From positions 62,001-126,000 of the forward strand of contig NZ_QZCF01000002.1 in the NCBI RefSeq assembly GCF_003591485.1: a stretch of DNA of 64,000 nucleotides, in the 5' to 3' direction. A program made the translations under genes and the position numbers. This document shows, one piece after another, positions 9,484-17,944 of the stretch. The notes below the pieces were generated by a model. That model had not been told where the DNA came from, made no database searches, and saw only the letters and a list, made by a program, of their open reading frames with translations. The stretch is from Paenibacillus sp. 1011MAR3C5 (GTDB lineage: Bacteria > Bacillota > Bacilli > Paenibacillales > Paenibacillaceae). The first letter of the stretch is position 1. Each line of letters starts with the position of its first letter.

Positions 9484-10743
9484 ATGCAACGGAAAATAAA
9501 TATGCTGCTTCTGCTGTTCAGTTTGATAGGCGCAGCTGTCGGCTTTGCGATAGGCGAGGTTGTGCTGCGTGCATTGCCGGAGACATGGCCCAGTTATGTT
9601 ATTATTGGCGTTTACTTCGGTATACTGGCTTTAAGCGTTGGCCTATTTTGCCTAATTGCGGAGCTGATGTCGCCGAGCTTGAATGGACATTCCTGGAGGC
9701 AGCGTTATACCGATTTATCCTGGAAGCTGCTTGTTCCGGCTACGCTTGTGCTGTTATTCGTGGTTGGCGGCGCGCTGCAGTTTGTATATGGACTTGAATT
9801 TGGCGGGACGAAGAAGATTCGGGATATCGTGCTGGTTATCGATAATTCGGGCAGCATGACAGAGACCGATCCCAATAATGACCGTTATAAAGCTGCCAAA
9901 AGCCTGATTGCCGAGATGGATAAGGACAAGCGGGTGGCAATCGTCTCCTTTGCCAATTCGGCTCAATTGATTCAGCCGATGGTGAATGTCGGAGCCAGCT
10001 CGCAGAAGTCGGCTGTCTATGACGTTATCGATGCAATCGAACCGACGGAAGAAGGGACGAATTTCTACAGCGCGCTGACGGAGGCACTGCGGGTCATTCA
10101 GGCTGATCGGGGAACGATGGTAATCTTCATGTCCGATGGCTTCAGCGATTCCAACATAACGGAACAAATGGATCAATTCAGAAGCAAAGGCATTGCGCTT
10201 CATACCATTGGGCTCAAGATTGGTTACGATCAGGGAACGCTGTTGCTCAGAGACATGGCGGAATCCACCGGGGGCACTTATTATGACGTAGAGCAGTCCG
10301 ACGGCTTGTCGACGGCGTTCCGTTCGATCTACTTGACGATCGATAATCGTTCGCTGCTCTCCATTAATCCGAATGCGCTGGAGGAGCCAACGATCTACAA
10401 GGGCATTCGCTTGTTGTCGTTTGTGCTCATCGGCTTGGCGCTGGGCATCGGGCTAGGCATCATGTTCGACAACCGCTTTCTTGCGCTTAGTTTCGGAGCG
10501 GGCGGTGTCGTCGGCGGATTGACATCAGGCCTGATTCTGAATGCGGGGCTGTCCGGAGATGCCTTTACAGACGGCTTATTCCGATTTATCGCGCTGCTCG
10601 TGCTTGCTGCGGTCATTGCCGTGTTCACGCTCGTCATTCCTATCGGCGAGAAGACGAACGCCCGCCGAGGCCGGGAGAATGCGGCGGCAAGCCCAAGAGA
10701 GGGTAGCGGCAGAAGCCGGAATAGCCGCAGCAGCGGATTTTAA
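9484..10743 (+). CDS. six-TM membrane protein with cytoplasmic or external vWA domain
   Basis: The protein has 419 residues. Three N-terminal membrane helices (about 8-28, 37-60, 80-100) lead into a vWA domain (about 112-285) with an intact MIDAS: DNSGSMT, a Thr in EEGTNFYSAL, and the Asp of MSDGFSDS. Three more membrane helices follow (about 305-325, 330-350, 360-385), then a basic Arg/Ser-rich tail. The fold resembles BatA/BatB-type membrane vWA proteins but has more membrane segments. It is the second vWA protein of the operon, so the system has one secreted, anchored sensor-like vWA and one polytopic vWA. AGAGGG lies upstream of the ATG. Confidence 0.8.
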   Translation: MQRKINMLLLLFSLIGAAVGFAIGEVVLRALPETWPSYVIIGVYFGILALSVGLFCLIAELMSPSLNGHSWRQRYTDLSWKLLVPATLVLLFVVGGALQFVYGLEFGGTKKIRDIVLVIDNSGSMTETDPNNDRYKAAKSLIAEMDKDKRVAIVSFANSAQLIQPMVNVGASSQKSAVYDVIDAIEPTEEGTNFYSALTEALRVIQADRGTMVIFMSDGFSDSNITEQMDQFRSKGIALHTIGLKIGYDQGTLLLRDMAESTGGTYYDVEQSDGLSTAFRSIYLTIDNRSLLSINPNALEEPTIYKGIRLLSFVLIGLALGIGLGIMFDNRFLALSFGAGGVVGGLTSGLILNAGLSGDAFTDGLFRFIALLVLAAVIAVFTLVIPIGEKTNARRGRENAAASPREGSGRSRNSRSSGF

Positions 10744-10765
10744 ATGAAACGAGGGGATGAGAACC

Positions 10766-11407
10766 TTGCAGTATAAAGTCGCAGAAGAAGGCTCGCCCCT
10801 CATTACGGGACTTGCGAGAATGATCGAGGAAGACCGCTGTACGCTGCGCTGGATATGGCCGGCGGGAGTTGAGGCGGTCTATATCGGCCAGCGGCTGATA
10901 GATGATGAGGATGTATCGGAGGAAGACGAGATTGGAAGCCTCCGGTTGTATACGAAAGCAGAATATAAGGCTAACAACGGCTATGTATGCAGGCTCGATC
11001 GTGCCCGAATGTACCGGTTTACGATATATATTCTGATGGAACGGGAAGAGGGAGCTATTCTGCTGAAACAGCGGGATGGGGAGAACCGGATGGAAGTGAG
11101 CGCCCACAGGGCGAAGATCTACTATTCCGTATCGGAGAGATCCGGTCTGTTCCGCAAGCATAAGAGCATCCAGATCGAAGTGAGGACGGAGGTAGCGCTG
11201 GGCAGCGATGTCCTGTGCTACGTGAAAAAACAAGGCGGATTCCCCGCTAATCGCGAGGATGGACTTATGTATCCGTTCGTTGCTCCGTTCTCCGCGGGAA
11301 GGAACGTACTGCCTCCCATCGAAGTCGACAAGCAGGATCATATTCGGCTGTTTCTGGCCGATGTGAGGAAGCACGGACACTTATACGAACTGATAGCCAC
11401 AACATAA
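10766..11407 (+). CDS. small uncharacterised protein of the tubulin/vWA operon
   Basis: About 213 residues with no recognised family. I prefer the TTG at 10766 because GAGGGG (10751-10756) directly abuts the ATG at 10757, which is too close, but lies about nine bases before the TTG. The N-terminal ~90 residues read as a beta-sandwich (alternating strands such as CTLRWIWP and AVYIGQRL, like an FN3 or Ig fold). The rest is also strand-rich with a dibasic middle. There is no signal peptide or membrane helix. It lies 22 bases after the six-TM vWA gene and just before a hairpin repeat array, and probably acts as a soluble partner of the GTPase or vWA proteins. Confidence 0.65.
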   Translation: MQYKVAEEGSPLITGLARMIEEDRCTLRWIWPAGVEAVYIGQRLIDDEDVSEEDEIGSLRLYTKAEYKANNGYVCRLDRARMYRFTIYILMEREEGAILLKQRDGENRMEVSAHRAKIYYSVSERSGLFRKHKSIQIEVRTEVALGSDVLCYVKKQGGFPANREDGLMYPFVAPFSAGRNVLPPIEVDKQDHIRLFLADVRKHGHLYELIATT

Positions 11408-11410
11408 GGA

Positions 11411-11506
11411 AGGTTTGCTCTGCAAACCTTAGCTTATGCTTACGATGCAGGTTTGCTCTGCAAACCTTAGCTTATGCTTACGATGCAGGTTTGCTCCGCA
11501 AACCTT
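11411..11506 (+). repeat. tandem 38-bp repeat (2.5 copies), each carrying a short hairpin
   Basis: Units begin at 11411, 11449 and 11487. The first two are identical over 38 bases; the third is a 20-base partial copy with one C for T change in the loop. Each unit begins with an 8-base inverted repeat around three bases (AGGTTTGC ... GCAAACCT). The last copy runs into TTTT and then the AGGAGG of the GTPase gene. The array therefore sits in the operon between two genes and could act as a transcript-processing, attenuation or stability element. Perfect identity suggests copy number can change by slippage. Confidence 0.85.
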
Positions 11507-11522
11507 TTAGGAGGGAAGCGTC

Positions 11523-12782
11523 ATGGGCCTATTGGATTTATTTAAGAAGAAAGCAGAGAGCAAGCCGAAGCCGTTATTCTATGACATTGTATGTCCTTAT
11601 TGCTTCAGCAAGTTTTCGCCGGATGAGGTTGTGTTCCGCGCGACCCATTCCCGTGAGGATGACGAGGATTACGCGCTGGGTGAGGACGAGGAGCTGAACA
11701 AGTACCGGGAGCGCTTCGGCCTGGATTCCGTCTACGATATCGAGGCGGTCATTCACCCTGTGGATGTGCCTGCCGAATCCCATGTCTATTCCGATCATGT
11801 CTTGATCGGTCTGCATGACCGATACGGCGAGCTGACGCGCAGAAGGCTATGTCCGAAGTGCCATAACGAGCTGCCAGTAACGGCAGGCAAGGTGCCGAGC
11901 AACATTATATCGATTATTGGCGCCTCGCAAGTAGGGAAGTCGGTCTATATGACGGCGCTTATTCATACGCTGCAGCATACGACGGCCGATCATTTCAATG
12001 CGGCGTGCATGCCGCTGAATGCGGAGATTAGCCGCAAGTTCCGCACGAATTACGAAGAACCTCTGTTCGAGCGCGGAGATCTGCTTGCTTCGACCCAGAA
12101 GGAGAAGATGCAGGAGCCGTTTATTTTCCAATTTGTATTCAAAGACGAAGAGAAGCCGCCGCTCACGCTTGTGTTCTTCGATGTGGCTGGCGAAGGCATG
12201 GTTGAGCAGGATTATCTGGGGTTGCACGGCCAGCATATTAAAAATTCGGCCGGTATTCTGTTTATGGTCGATCCGCTGCAAATCCGTTCCATTCGGGAGA
12301 AAATCCGCATCAAGCACGGCGACAAGCCGGGCGAGTGGGTTTCCCAGTACGATGAGCCGCGCGATGTAGTGCTTACGATGTTTGGCGACTTTATTGCGTA
12401 CCAGGATAATGGCAAGACAGATATTCCGACAGCTGTTGTATTGACCAAAAGCGACATGCTTCATTCCCTCAAGGATGAGGACGGCGAATATATCAAGACC
12501 AACAGCAACATCTTCAACAACATGGTGCACCGCAATTATTTCAACCTGACCGAATTCGAAAATATAGATGGTGAAATTCGCCGCTTTATCGAGAAGGTAG
12601 ACCGGCCGTTCAAGGGCACGATGGATGTATATTTCAAGGAAACAGCCTATTACGCCGTATCTGCGCTTGGCAGCAATCCGGTTGATCAGAAGCTGCAGAC
12701 GGTCGTGAGCCCGATTCGGGTCGATGAGCCGTTTATTTGGCTGTTGTACAAGCTGAATTATATTGAGGGGAGAAGAGAATAG
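11523..12782 (+). CDS. zinc-ribbon TRAFAC-type GTPase of the tubulin/vWA/GAP1 system
   Basis: The protein has 419 residues. It begins with a CPYC pair (about 24-27) that is completed by a CPKC pair (about 110-113), a zinc ribbon split by an acidic insertion. A P-loop GTPase follows: Walker A GASQVGKS at 133-140, a Walker B/G3 strand VFFDVAGEG, and a G4-like TKSD that specifies guanine. It matches the 'double zinc ribbon and TRAFAC-clade GTPase' proteins found beside GAP1 genes. AGGAGGG lies just before the ATG. Its stop overlaps the start of the next gene by one base, so the two are co-translated. It probably works as a GTP-driven switch at the membrane, partnering the GAP1-like protein. Confidence 0.85.
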   Translation: MGLLDLFKKKAESKPKPLFYDIVCPYCFSKFSPDEVVFRATHSREDDEDYALGEDEELNKYRERFGLDSVYDIEAVIHPVDVPAESHVYSDHVLIGLHDRYGELTRRRLCPKCHNELPVTAGKVPSNIISIIGASQVGKSVYMTALIHTLQHTTADHFNAACMPLNAEISRKFRTNYEEPLFERGDLLASTQKEKMQEPFIFQFVFKDEEKPPLTLVFFDVAGEGMVEQDYLGLHGQHIKNSAGILFMVDPLQIRSIREKIRIKHGDKPGEWVSQYDEPRDVVLTMFGDFIAYQDNGKTDIPTAVVLTKSDMLHSLKDEDGEYIKTNSNIFNNMVHRNYFNLTEFENIDGEIRRFIEKVDRPFKGTMDVYFKETAYYAVSALGSNPVDQKLQTVVSPIRVDEPFIWLLYKLNYIEGRRE

Positions 12783-15715
12783 TGACAGAACATACGCCCC
12801 GCTTATCGATTCAGCAGCAAATGTACACCCGGGAGCGGCGCGGCATATTCCGTACGACAGAGGGGTATGACACGATCGCGAAGTCCGGTGGCCTGGACCC
12901 TTCTTTTGTGAAAAAAACGCTGCATCCATTATGCGTTTACGACTCTCCCGCAGAGCTGACCGCAAGCGGCGAAAAGAACAGCGACGCTTATCCCGAAGCC
13001 ATGCACCTTCTGCATCTGGAGCAAGGTGAGACCGTCATTGGGCGAAGCGTGTTTCGCGAAGCCGACTTCACAGGACTGAGGAGCACCTTTTTCACTCATC
13101 ATTATGTGATTCCCGCCGGTTATAAGGAAGATCCCGAGCAGGAATACAAGAGCTGGCTGTCCGCTTTATTCGAGGACAGCTATCCGCTTGATAATGCGGC
13201 TGAACTGAACGAGCTATCCCGGCTTCCTTTAGCCGCCCCTGCAGCACGGAATTTATCCGCAAGCGGGCTCCTGACGGAGCTGGGGATGCAAGAGCGGGAA
13301 TTCAAGGCGCTGCTGCATGCGGTTATGATTTCCCTGAGCAGCAAGAAGAAAGTGTATATTGCGCTACCCGTACCGATCGCCCAGCTTCCCGAGCGGGCCA
13401 AGGGACTCCTTGGGGTGCTCTACAGTTGCTTGCCGTACGCATATCGCAAGAGACTCGGTTTTCTGACTTATTCCAAGGAGCCTGCAAGCCGCAAAGGCAT
13501 TCATCTCACTTTTGTAGAGTCTGGCAGTCTGCGAGCGGGTGACCGGGAGATAGAAAAGGAGTTTGTATTCGATCTGCCAAACGGGCGGATTATGAACGTA
13601 GATTTGGAAGGGCTAGATCAGCCGTATTTGAATATGGCATGGGCTAATCTGGACAATCGCGAGGCGCTGGAGCGGTTTTTTCGGTTTGCGGACGTTACGC
13701 TTAAGGGCATGGATACCGACAAAGCGCTAGCTGTCGCAAGCTATCATGAATTATGGGTGATGCATGAAGCAATTGAAGGCAATGAGGCTTTGCTGGAACA
13801 GCATCAAATTCCGGTATTGAGCAGCGCACTTCAGTATTTGGCTGCGCCGGACGCACTGGATACAAAGATGGAGCTCAGCGATTTGCTAATGGCAAGATTC
13901 GATCTTGAATACGATAAGGTGAGTCAAGGCGGGGTCCCTGATGAGGCGATTCTGTCGATTTTCATGGATTATTACAGACTGGTTGGCAAGCTCATCGAAA
14001 ATAAGCTGGTCGGCTATCTGATCTATGCCATCTCCAACGCCAACAAAAACGGAGATCAGGAAGCGGCAGCTTCCTTGTATAGAAGAGTTGAGCGCGAGGC
14101 TGCTCTTGGCAAAGCCTTTTTTCATAAAATTATTGCGGGGCCGCGTTTTGCGGAAGGTCTGTTTTTTCCATACTTGCAAGCTACCTTAAAATCAGTTCCG
14201 CTTCGGAATATCATTCCTACGATAGTCGTATGGGGCGACGCTTATCCGAAGGTATACGACTATGACCAGCTCTATACCCTTGCAGCTGTCCTTATTCATG
14301 AGAAGCTGTCCAGAGAGCGCTATTCCCTGGGAGCTGTTAACGCTCTATTCGAGCAGACGAATCAACTGGCGGCAGCAGCGGGGCATGAACAGGCAGGACA
14401 TGGCGCACAGAACCTCGGCAGAGAGCTGGAGCGGGATGTCTACCAGACGCTGCTGAAGAGAATGGAGCCTGAGCGAATGACCCGGGAGGAGCTTCTGCAG
14501 GCCAAGTTTCTAAGCGATTCCCGTAGGATGCAGCGTTGGAATCATGAGCTTAGCGATGCCAATCAGTCCGCAACGGCCCGCATGTTGCATGTTCTCTTTC
14601 AATGGCTGATTATGAGGAATGCGAATGAGGACTTATGGGACAGCTTGTCCGCCCAGGAGCTGATTCGGGTGCAAGGGATCGGGCGCGGCCTTTTGGCAGA
14701 AGGACTGAAGGAAACGGATTTCCCAGAGCTTGTGACAGCTTTTCTGCGCGGCTCCCAATTTGATATGGTCGACTATGACGGATTGATTGATTTCTTGCAT
14801 CATCAATGTCCACTGAAGGAGACGATCTACCGTTTTTTCCTGTGGTCGGAGACAAATCCGTATTTTCATGGGGGAAGAGGCCTTACAGCTGCCTATCGAT
14901 CTGCCATTATACGCTACTTCAAGGAATACGATCCCGCTGCGCTCAAGTCGAGAGAGAATTGGAAGCATTTCTTCGACCAAAGCGGGGACAAGCTGCAAGC
15001 CGTTCTGAAGCAAGCGCAGTCCGAGCTGTCTTCGCCGCTTGCGCGATTGTTTCGCCGCAATCGGAAGGGAACGCTGATCATGTCAATCGTTGGGCTGGGG
15101 ATTGTTCTGGTCGTATCAGGCATTCTGCTATCGTCGGGCGGCAAGGGAAGCGCGGACCCAGAAAAGGCGGAAGTGCCTGAGACATCGTCGACCCCGACTC
15201 CCGATCCTACGATTGAGCCAGGTGTTGTCGAAGAGCCGGAAATGATCGTAACCATTGAGCAGCTGGAAGCAGCAGAGGGGCAGCCGGCATCCACTGCGGT
15301 TAAATTCCTGTTCAAGGATGAGGCAGCCTGCTCCGGGTTTGCGCCGAAGTCATTGAAGATACAGGCGCCACTCTCGGATGCCGTTACCTATTCCGAACTG
15401 GAGCGAGTCCCGTCTTGTACCAGCATCCCATCACCTTCACCGGACTCGACAAACTCTCCGGCTGGATCGACTGCGGGAGCGAACAATGATATTCCGACTA
15501 CGGATGAATTGGATGAAGCGGCTTCAACTTCCAATCCGGATTCACCCGTTTCCTCCGAGGGGGGAGGAACGTCGGGCGGTCCGGCAGGTTCGGTGCCAGA
15601 GAAGACCTATCCCTATCATGTTGCTATATCATTAGGGCAGCAAGTTGATATTCCGGTTAATAGCACGATCTGGGTTGATGACTCCGAAGTTGCACTGGTT
15701 GTGAAAGAGCGATAA
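12782..15715 (+). CDS. GAP1-like (GTPase-associated protein 1) membrane protein
   Basis: The protein has 977 residues with a GTG start overlapping the GTPase stop by one base. The N-terminal ~250 residues carry the pattern I associate with the GAP1-N2 domain (QQMYTRERRGIFRTTEGYD, then HPLCVYDSP, IGRSVF, STFFTHHYVIP). A long helical middle region follows (about 280-740). A single membrane helix (about 762-782, IMSIVGLGIVLVVSGILL) precedes a Ser/Pro/Thr-rich tail of about 190 residues that would lie outside the cell. As in other such loci it directly follows the TRAFAC GTPase. It is the last gene of the operon, followed by a hairpin at 15764-15795. The molecular function is unknown; binding of the GTPase is the family-based expectation. 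Confidence 0.8.
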   Translation: MTEHTPRLSIQQQMYTRERRGIFRTTEGYDTIAKSGGLDPSFVKKTLHPLCVYDSPAELTASGEKNSDAYPEAMHLLHLEQGETVIGRSVFREADFTGLRSTFFTHHYVIPAGYKEDPEQEYKSWLSALFEDSYPLDNAAELNELSRLPLAAPAARNLSASGLLTELGMQEREFKALLHAVMISLSSKKKVYIALPVPIAQLPERAKGLLGVLYSCLPYAYRKRLGFLTYSKEPASRKGIHLTFVESGSLRAGDREIEKEFVFDLPNGRIMNVDLEGLDQPYLNMAWANLDNREALERFFRFADVTLKGMDTDKALAVASYHELWVMHEAIEGNEALLEQHQIPVLSSALQYLAAPDALDTKMELSDLLMARFDLEYDKVSQGGVPDEAILSIFMDYYRLVGKLIENKLVGYLIYAISNANKNGDQEAAASLYRRVEREAALGKAFFHKIIAGPRFAEGLFFPYLQATLKSVPLRNIIPTIVVWGDAYPKVYDYDQLYTLAAVLIHEKLSRERYSLGAVNALFEQTNQLAAAAGHEQAGHGAQNLGRELERDVYQTLLKRMEPERMTREELLQAKFLSDSRRMQRWNHELSDANQSATARMLHVLFQWLIMRNANEDLWDSLSAQELIRVQGIGRGLLAEGLKETDFPELVTAFLRGSQFDMVDYDGLIDFLHHQCPLKETIYRFFLWSETNPYFHGGRGLTAAYRSAIIRYFKEYDPAALKSRENWKHFFDQSGDKLQAVLKQAQSELSSPLARLFRRNRKGTLIMSIVGLGIVLVVSGILLSSGGKGSADPEKAEVPETSSTPTPDPTIEPGVVEEPEMIVTIEQLEAAEGQPASTAVKFLFKDEAACSGFAPKSLKIQAPLSDAVTYSELERVPSCTSIPSPSPDSTNSPAGSTAGANNDIPTTDELDEAASTSNPDSPVSSEGGGTSGGPAGSVPEKTYPYHVAISLGQQVDIPVNSTIWVDDSEVALVVKER

Positions 15716-15763
15716 GGAAGTACTTCTTAGATGGATTTATATTGAATAGGGTTTACGCGGATG

Positions 15764-15795
15764 AGCCGGCCATGGTCAATTAGACCAGGCCGGCT
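15764..15795. terminator. probable convergent terminator hairpin
   Basis: AGCCGGCC (15764-15771) pairs with GGCCGGCT (15788-15795) and continues with TGGTC/GACCA around a five-base loop, with one bulged A. It lies between the GAP1-like gene and the minus-strand Hsp33-like gene, whose stop codon falls in the loop. No long T run follows on either strand, so efficiency is uncertain. Confidence 0.55.
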
Positions 15796-16472
15796 ATTTC
15801 TTCGGGGCTGAATGAATACGCTTGACCGCATGCATGGCATACGAATTCGATTGATTGGCGGTTCGCGCAAGCTACCTTCAACTCTGTGATGCCCAGTGAA
15901 TAAAGCATAGGATAAAAGACAGGCTTTGAACACTCGCAAAACAATTGCAGCGTGTTCGTGCTCATCACTTCAATATCTTCAAATAACAAATTTGGAAGGA
16001 CTTCAATGGTATCATCGTTCAAGCAGAAAGGTGCTTGTCGCTCCCTTTCAATTACCGCTTCTTTGATCTGGCGCAATATGGATGGCGGTGCGCCCGGCAG
16101 TAGCTGAGCTGCGATGCCGATGCTTCTCACCACTTCGTTTTCTTCATTAATTAGAAGCAAGCTCCAGAAGTACGAAGGGATTTGTTCGCTTTGATGAAAG
16201 TAGTGGCCGAAGTTATCGCTGAGCTTGCTGTAAGGCATATCGGTAATACCTGTAAAAGCGAGATCCATTCCGATGTCCTTCACCATTTGTATGCAGGCGC
16301 GCTCGCCAATCAGCTGCTCCATTGTGGTAATATCCGGCATCCCCAAGGCTCTATCAAGCAACTCCTCACTTACATAACCGCGCACATTCCCAGTCCAGTC
16401 CGCATCCGCGAATATAGCAAGCGATGGTCTAATGCCTTTCACCTTGATACTCAATTGCGCGATCATGTCCAA
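15780..16472 (-). pseudogene. hslO: Hsp33-like redox chaperone lacking its N-terminus
   Basis: The readable frame encodes about 230 residues matching the middle and C-terminal parts of Hsp33: the core (IKVKG, then ADADWTGNVRGYV, VKDIGMDLAFTG, AQLLPGAPPSIL) and the redox zinc site as CEC ... CHAC with the usual spacing. Complete Hsp33 has about 290 residues. The ~55-60 N-terminal residues that form the first strands of the fold are absent, and a TAA lies three codons upstream of the first possible start (TTG 16472). No ribosome site is seen. Upstream, within 54 bases, the TipAS fragment begins on the other strand. I read it as a remnant, though a diverged short paralogue is possible. Confidence 0.7.
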
Positions 16473-16525
16473 GAAAAATTATAGCGATAGCCGGTACTGG
16501 CCAACCCGTATCGAGCCAGCGGCTC

Positions 16526-16888
16526 TTGAGTGTAATGCAGATGACCAGACTGCTGAACAGCCCGCATTTTGACTCTGAACAGGCAGAGAGATTGAAGGGG
16601 CAATTCCAGTTAAACCGTATGGATGAGCTGGCTCAAGTCAATTTGGAGGGCAATCAACTGATAACGGAATTCCGGGAGATGCTGCGGATAGGGAAAGAGC
16701 CTGATGATCCCGCCGTTCAAGGGTTGGCCAAGCGCTGGAAGCAGGAGATTGAACGATTTGCGCCTGTGGATGATGAGTTTGTCCGATCGGCGGAGAGTTA
16801 TTATAGCGAGAATCCGCTTGAAGCTGCGCAATACGGGATGGATGGAGAGCTGTATGCCTATATCAAAAAAGCAGTTGCTCTACTATGA
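16526..16888 (+). CDS. TipAS-domain protein without MerR DNA-binding domain (possible gene remnant)
   Basis: About 120 residues that match the TipAS antibiotic-recognition domain found at the C-terminus of MerR/TipAL-type regulators: a short FDSEQAERLK helix, GNQLITEFREML, then the characteristic DPAVQGLAKRWKQEIERF segment and a final GMDGELYAYIKKAV helix. The N-terminal winged-helix domain that binds DNA is missing. Candidate starts (TTG 16526, ATG 16535 and 16541) have no ribosome site. It lies head to head with the 5'-truncated Hsp33-like gene, so both lack their N-termini at the same junction. TipAS-only proteins do exist, so a working gene cannot be excluded. The terminator at 16929-16968 follows. 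Confidence 0.6.
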   Translation: MSVMQMTRLLNSPHFDSEQAERLKGQFQLNRMDELAQVNLEGNQLITEFREMLRIGKEPDDPAVQGLAKRWKQEIERFAPVDDEFVRSAESYYSENPLEAAQYGMDGELYAYIKKAVALL

Positions 16889-16928
16889 ATGCAACTAGCT
16901 GCCAGCAGGGTTTTCTGTTGATAAAGCG

Positions 16929-16968
16929 AAAGGACCTCATAATCCGCCAAGCGGGAATGAGGTCCTTT
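16929..16968. terminator. bidirectional terminator between TipAS gene and ABC exporter genes
   Basis: An 11-base stem AAAGGACCTCA / TGAGGTCCTTT carries an internal CCGC/GCGG step and is followed by five T on the plus strand. It lies between the TipAS stop (16888) and the convergent end of the ABC permease (16991), so it can serve both. Confidence 0.85.
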
Positions 16969-16990
16969 TTCATTGATGAGGTTGTGAAGG

Positions 16991-17944
16991 TTAGGCCGCC
17001 ACATCGCGCTTGGTGAACAGAAGCCAGGCGATGATCTGGAACACCACATAATAAGCGGCAAGCATCATGATGGAGAAGCCCATCGTCATCTCTGGACGAA
17101 GCGGGGTTCCGCCTTCAAGATATTGCGTCAGATCGATGTTGGAGAAGAGCAGGTACTTCGACCAACTGTAGCCGCTCAAGAGACCCGACAGCGTATTGCC
17201 AAGCAGCATGAACAGCAGCGAGAATGCAATAGCCATGGACGAGCTGCGGAATGCGGACGAGATCATAAAGGCCATCGTCACATACATGATCAGCGACACC
17301 ACGGAAAATCCGTAGGTTTGCAGCGTGTCCAAAATCATGGAGCCTTCTTGTACAACGCCGTTTTGAACCGTCAGCAGCGGCAGATTGACACCATCAAAAC
17401 CTGCCAGTATTCCGCCTGCCGCGAACGAAGCGGCGAAGCAAAGGATGAGCAGCAGGAGCGCAAATCCAAGCGTGGCAATATATTTGCTCAGCATGATTTT
17501 CGATCGGGAAGCTGGACCAACGAGCAGCAGCTTGATGGTGCCCCAAGAGAATTCAGCGGCAATCATATCCGCCGCTATCACGACCGTTAATATGGTGACG
17601 AGCATAATCAGATTGGAGGCGCTGCTGACATAGCTCCATAACGAGAGCTGATGCGGATTGATGTCATGCTCCAAATAATATTCATTCAGCTTGATCTGTT
17701 CGGTCAGATAGGCTTTATAATCCTTGTCCATCTCCCCGGTTTCGGCCAGTTGCTGCTGCAAGCTAATAGTATGCTGTTCCAGCTGCTGCTCCCAGTTGGA
17801 ATGGTCGATTCTGGACTCGTCCCATCTCATAATGCCGCTGAGCAGCGCGATGGCAAGAATAAGAAATCCGATCATGATCCATGTGCGGGAACGGCGATAT
17901 ATTTTCATATTTTCGTTGCGAGTGAGCTTGGATAGGCTAGACAA
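16991..17944 (-). CDS. ABC-2 type transporter permease
   Basis: 317 residues with six predicted membrane helices: one near the N-terminus (WIMIGFLILAIALLSGIM) followed by a long charged external loop of about 75 residues, then five helices from about residue 105 (LIMLVTILTVVIAADMIAAEF onward) to the C-terminus (AAYYVVFQIIAWLLF). This is the ABC-2 family layout of BcrB/NatB-like permeases with a soluble loop between the first two helices. It overlaps the ATPase gene upstream by eight bases, so the pair forms one exporter. The substrate is unknown; bacitracin-type peptides or sodium are typical for the family. Confidence 0.85.
   Translation of the reverse strand: MSSLSKLTRNENMKIYRRSRTWIMIGFLILAIALLSGIMRWDESRIDHSNWEQQLEQHTISLQQQLAETGEMDKDYKAYLTEQIKLNEYYLEHDINPHQLSLWSYVSSASNLIMLVTILTVVIAADMIAAEFSWGTIKLLLVGPASRSKIMLSKYIATLGFALLLLILCFAASFAAGGILAGFDGVNLPLLTVQNGVVQEGSMILDTLQTYGFSVVSLIMYVTMAFMISSAFRSSSMAIAFSLLFMLLGNTLSGLLSGYSWSKYLLFSNIDLTQYLEGGTPLRPEMTMGFSIMMLAAYYVVFQIIAWLLFTKRDVAA

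Noticed and set aside
11411-11506. Repeat array as CRISPR
   Set aside because: Units are directly tandem with no variable spacers, only 2.5 copies, and no cas genes are present.
11847-12965. Long minus-strand open frame (372 codons) opposite the GTPase gene
   Set aside because: It is antisense to a clear GTPase with full motifs, has no ribosome site and reads as His/Arg/Leu-rich composition typical of frame shadows.
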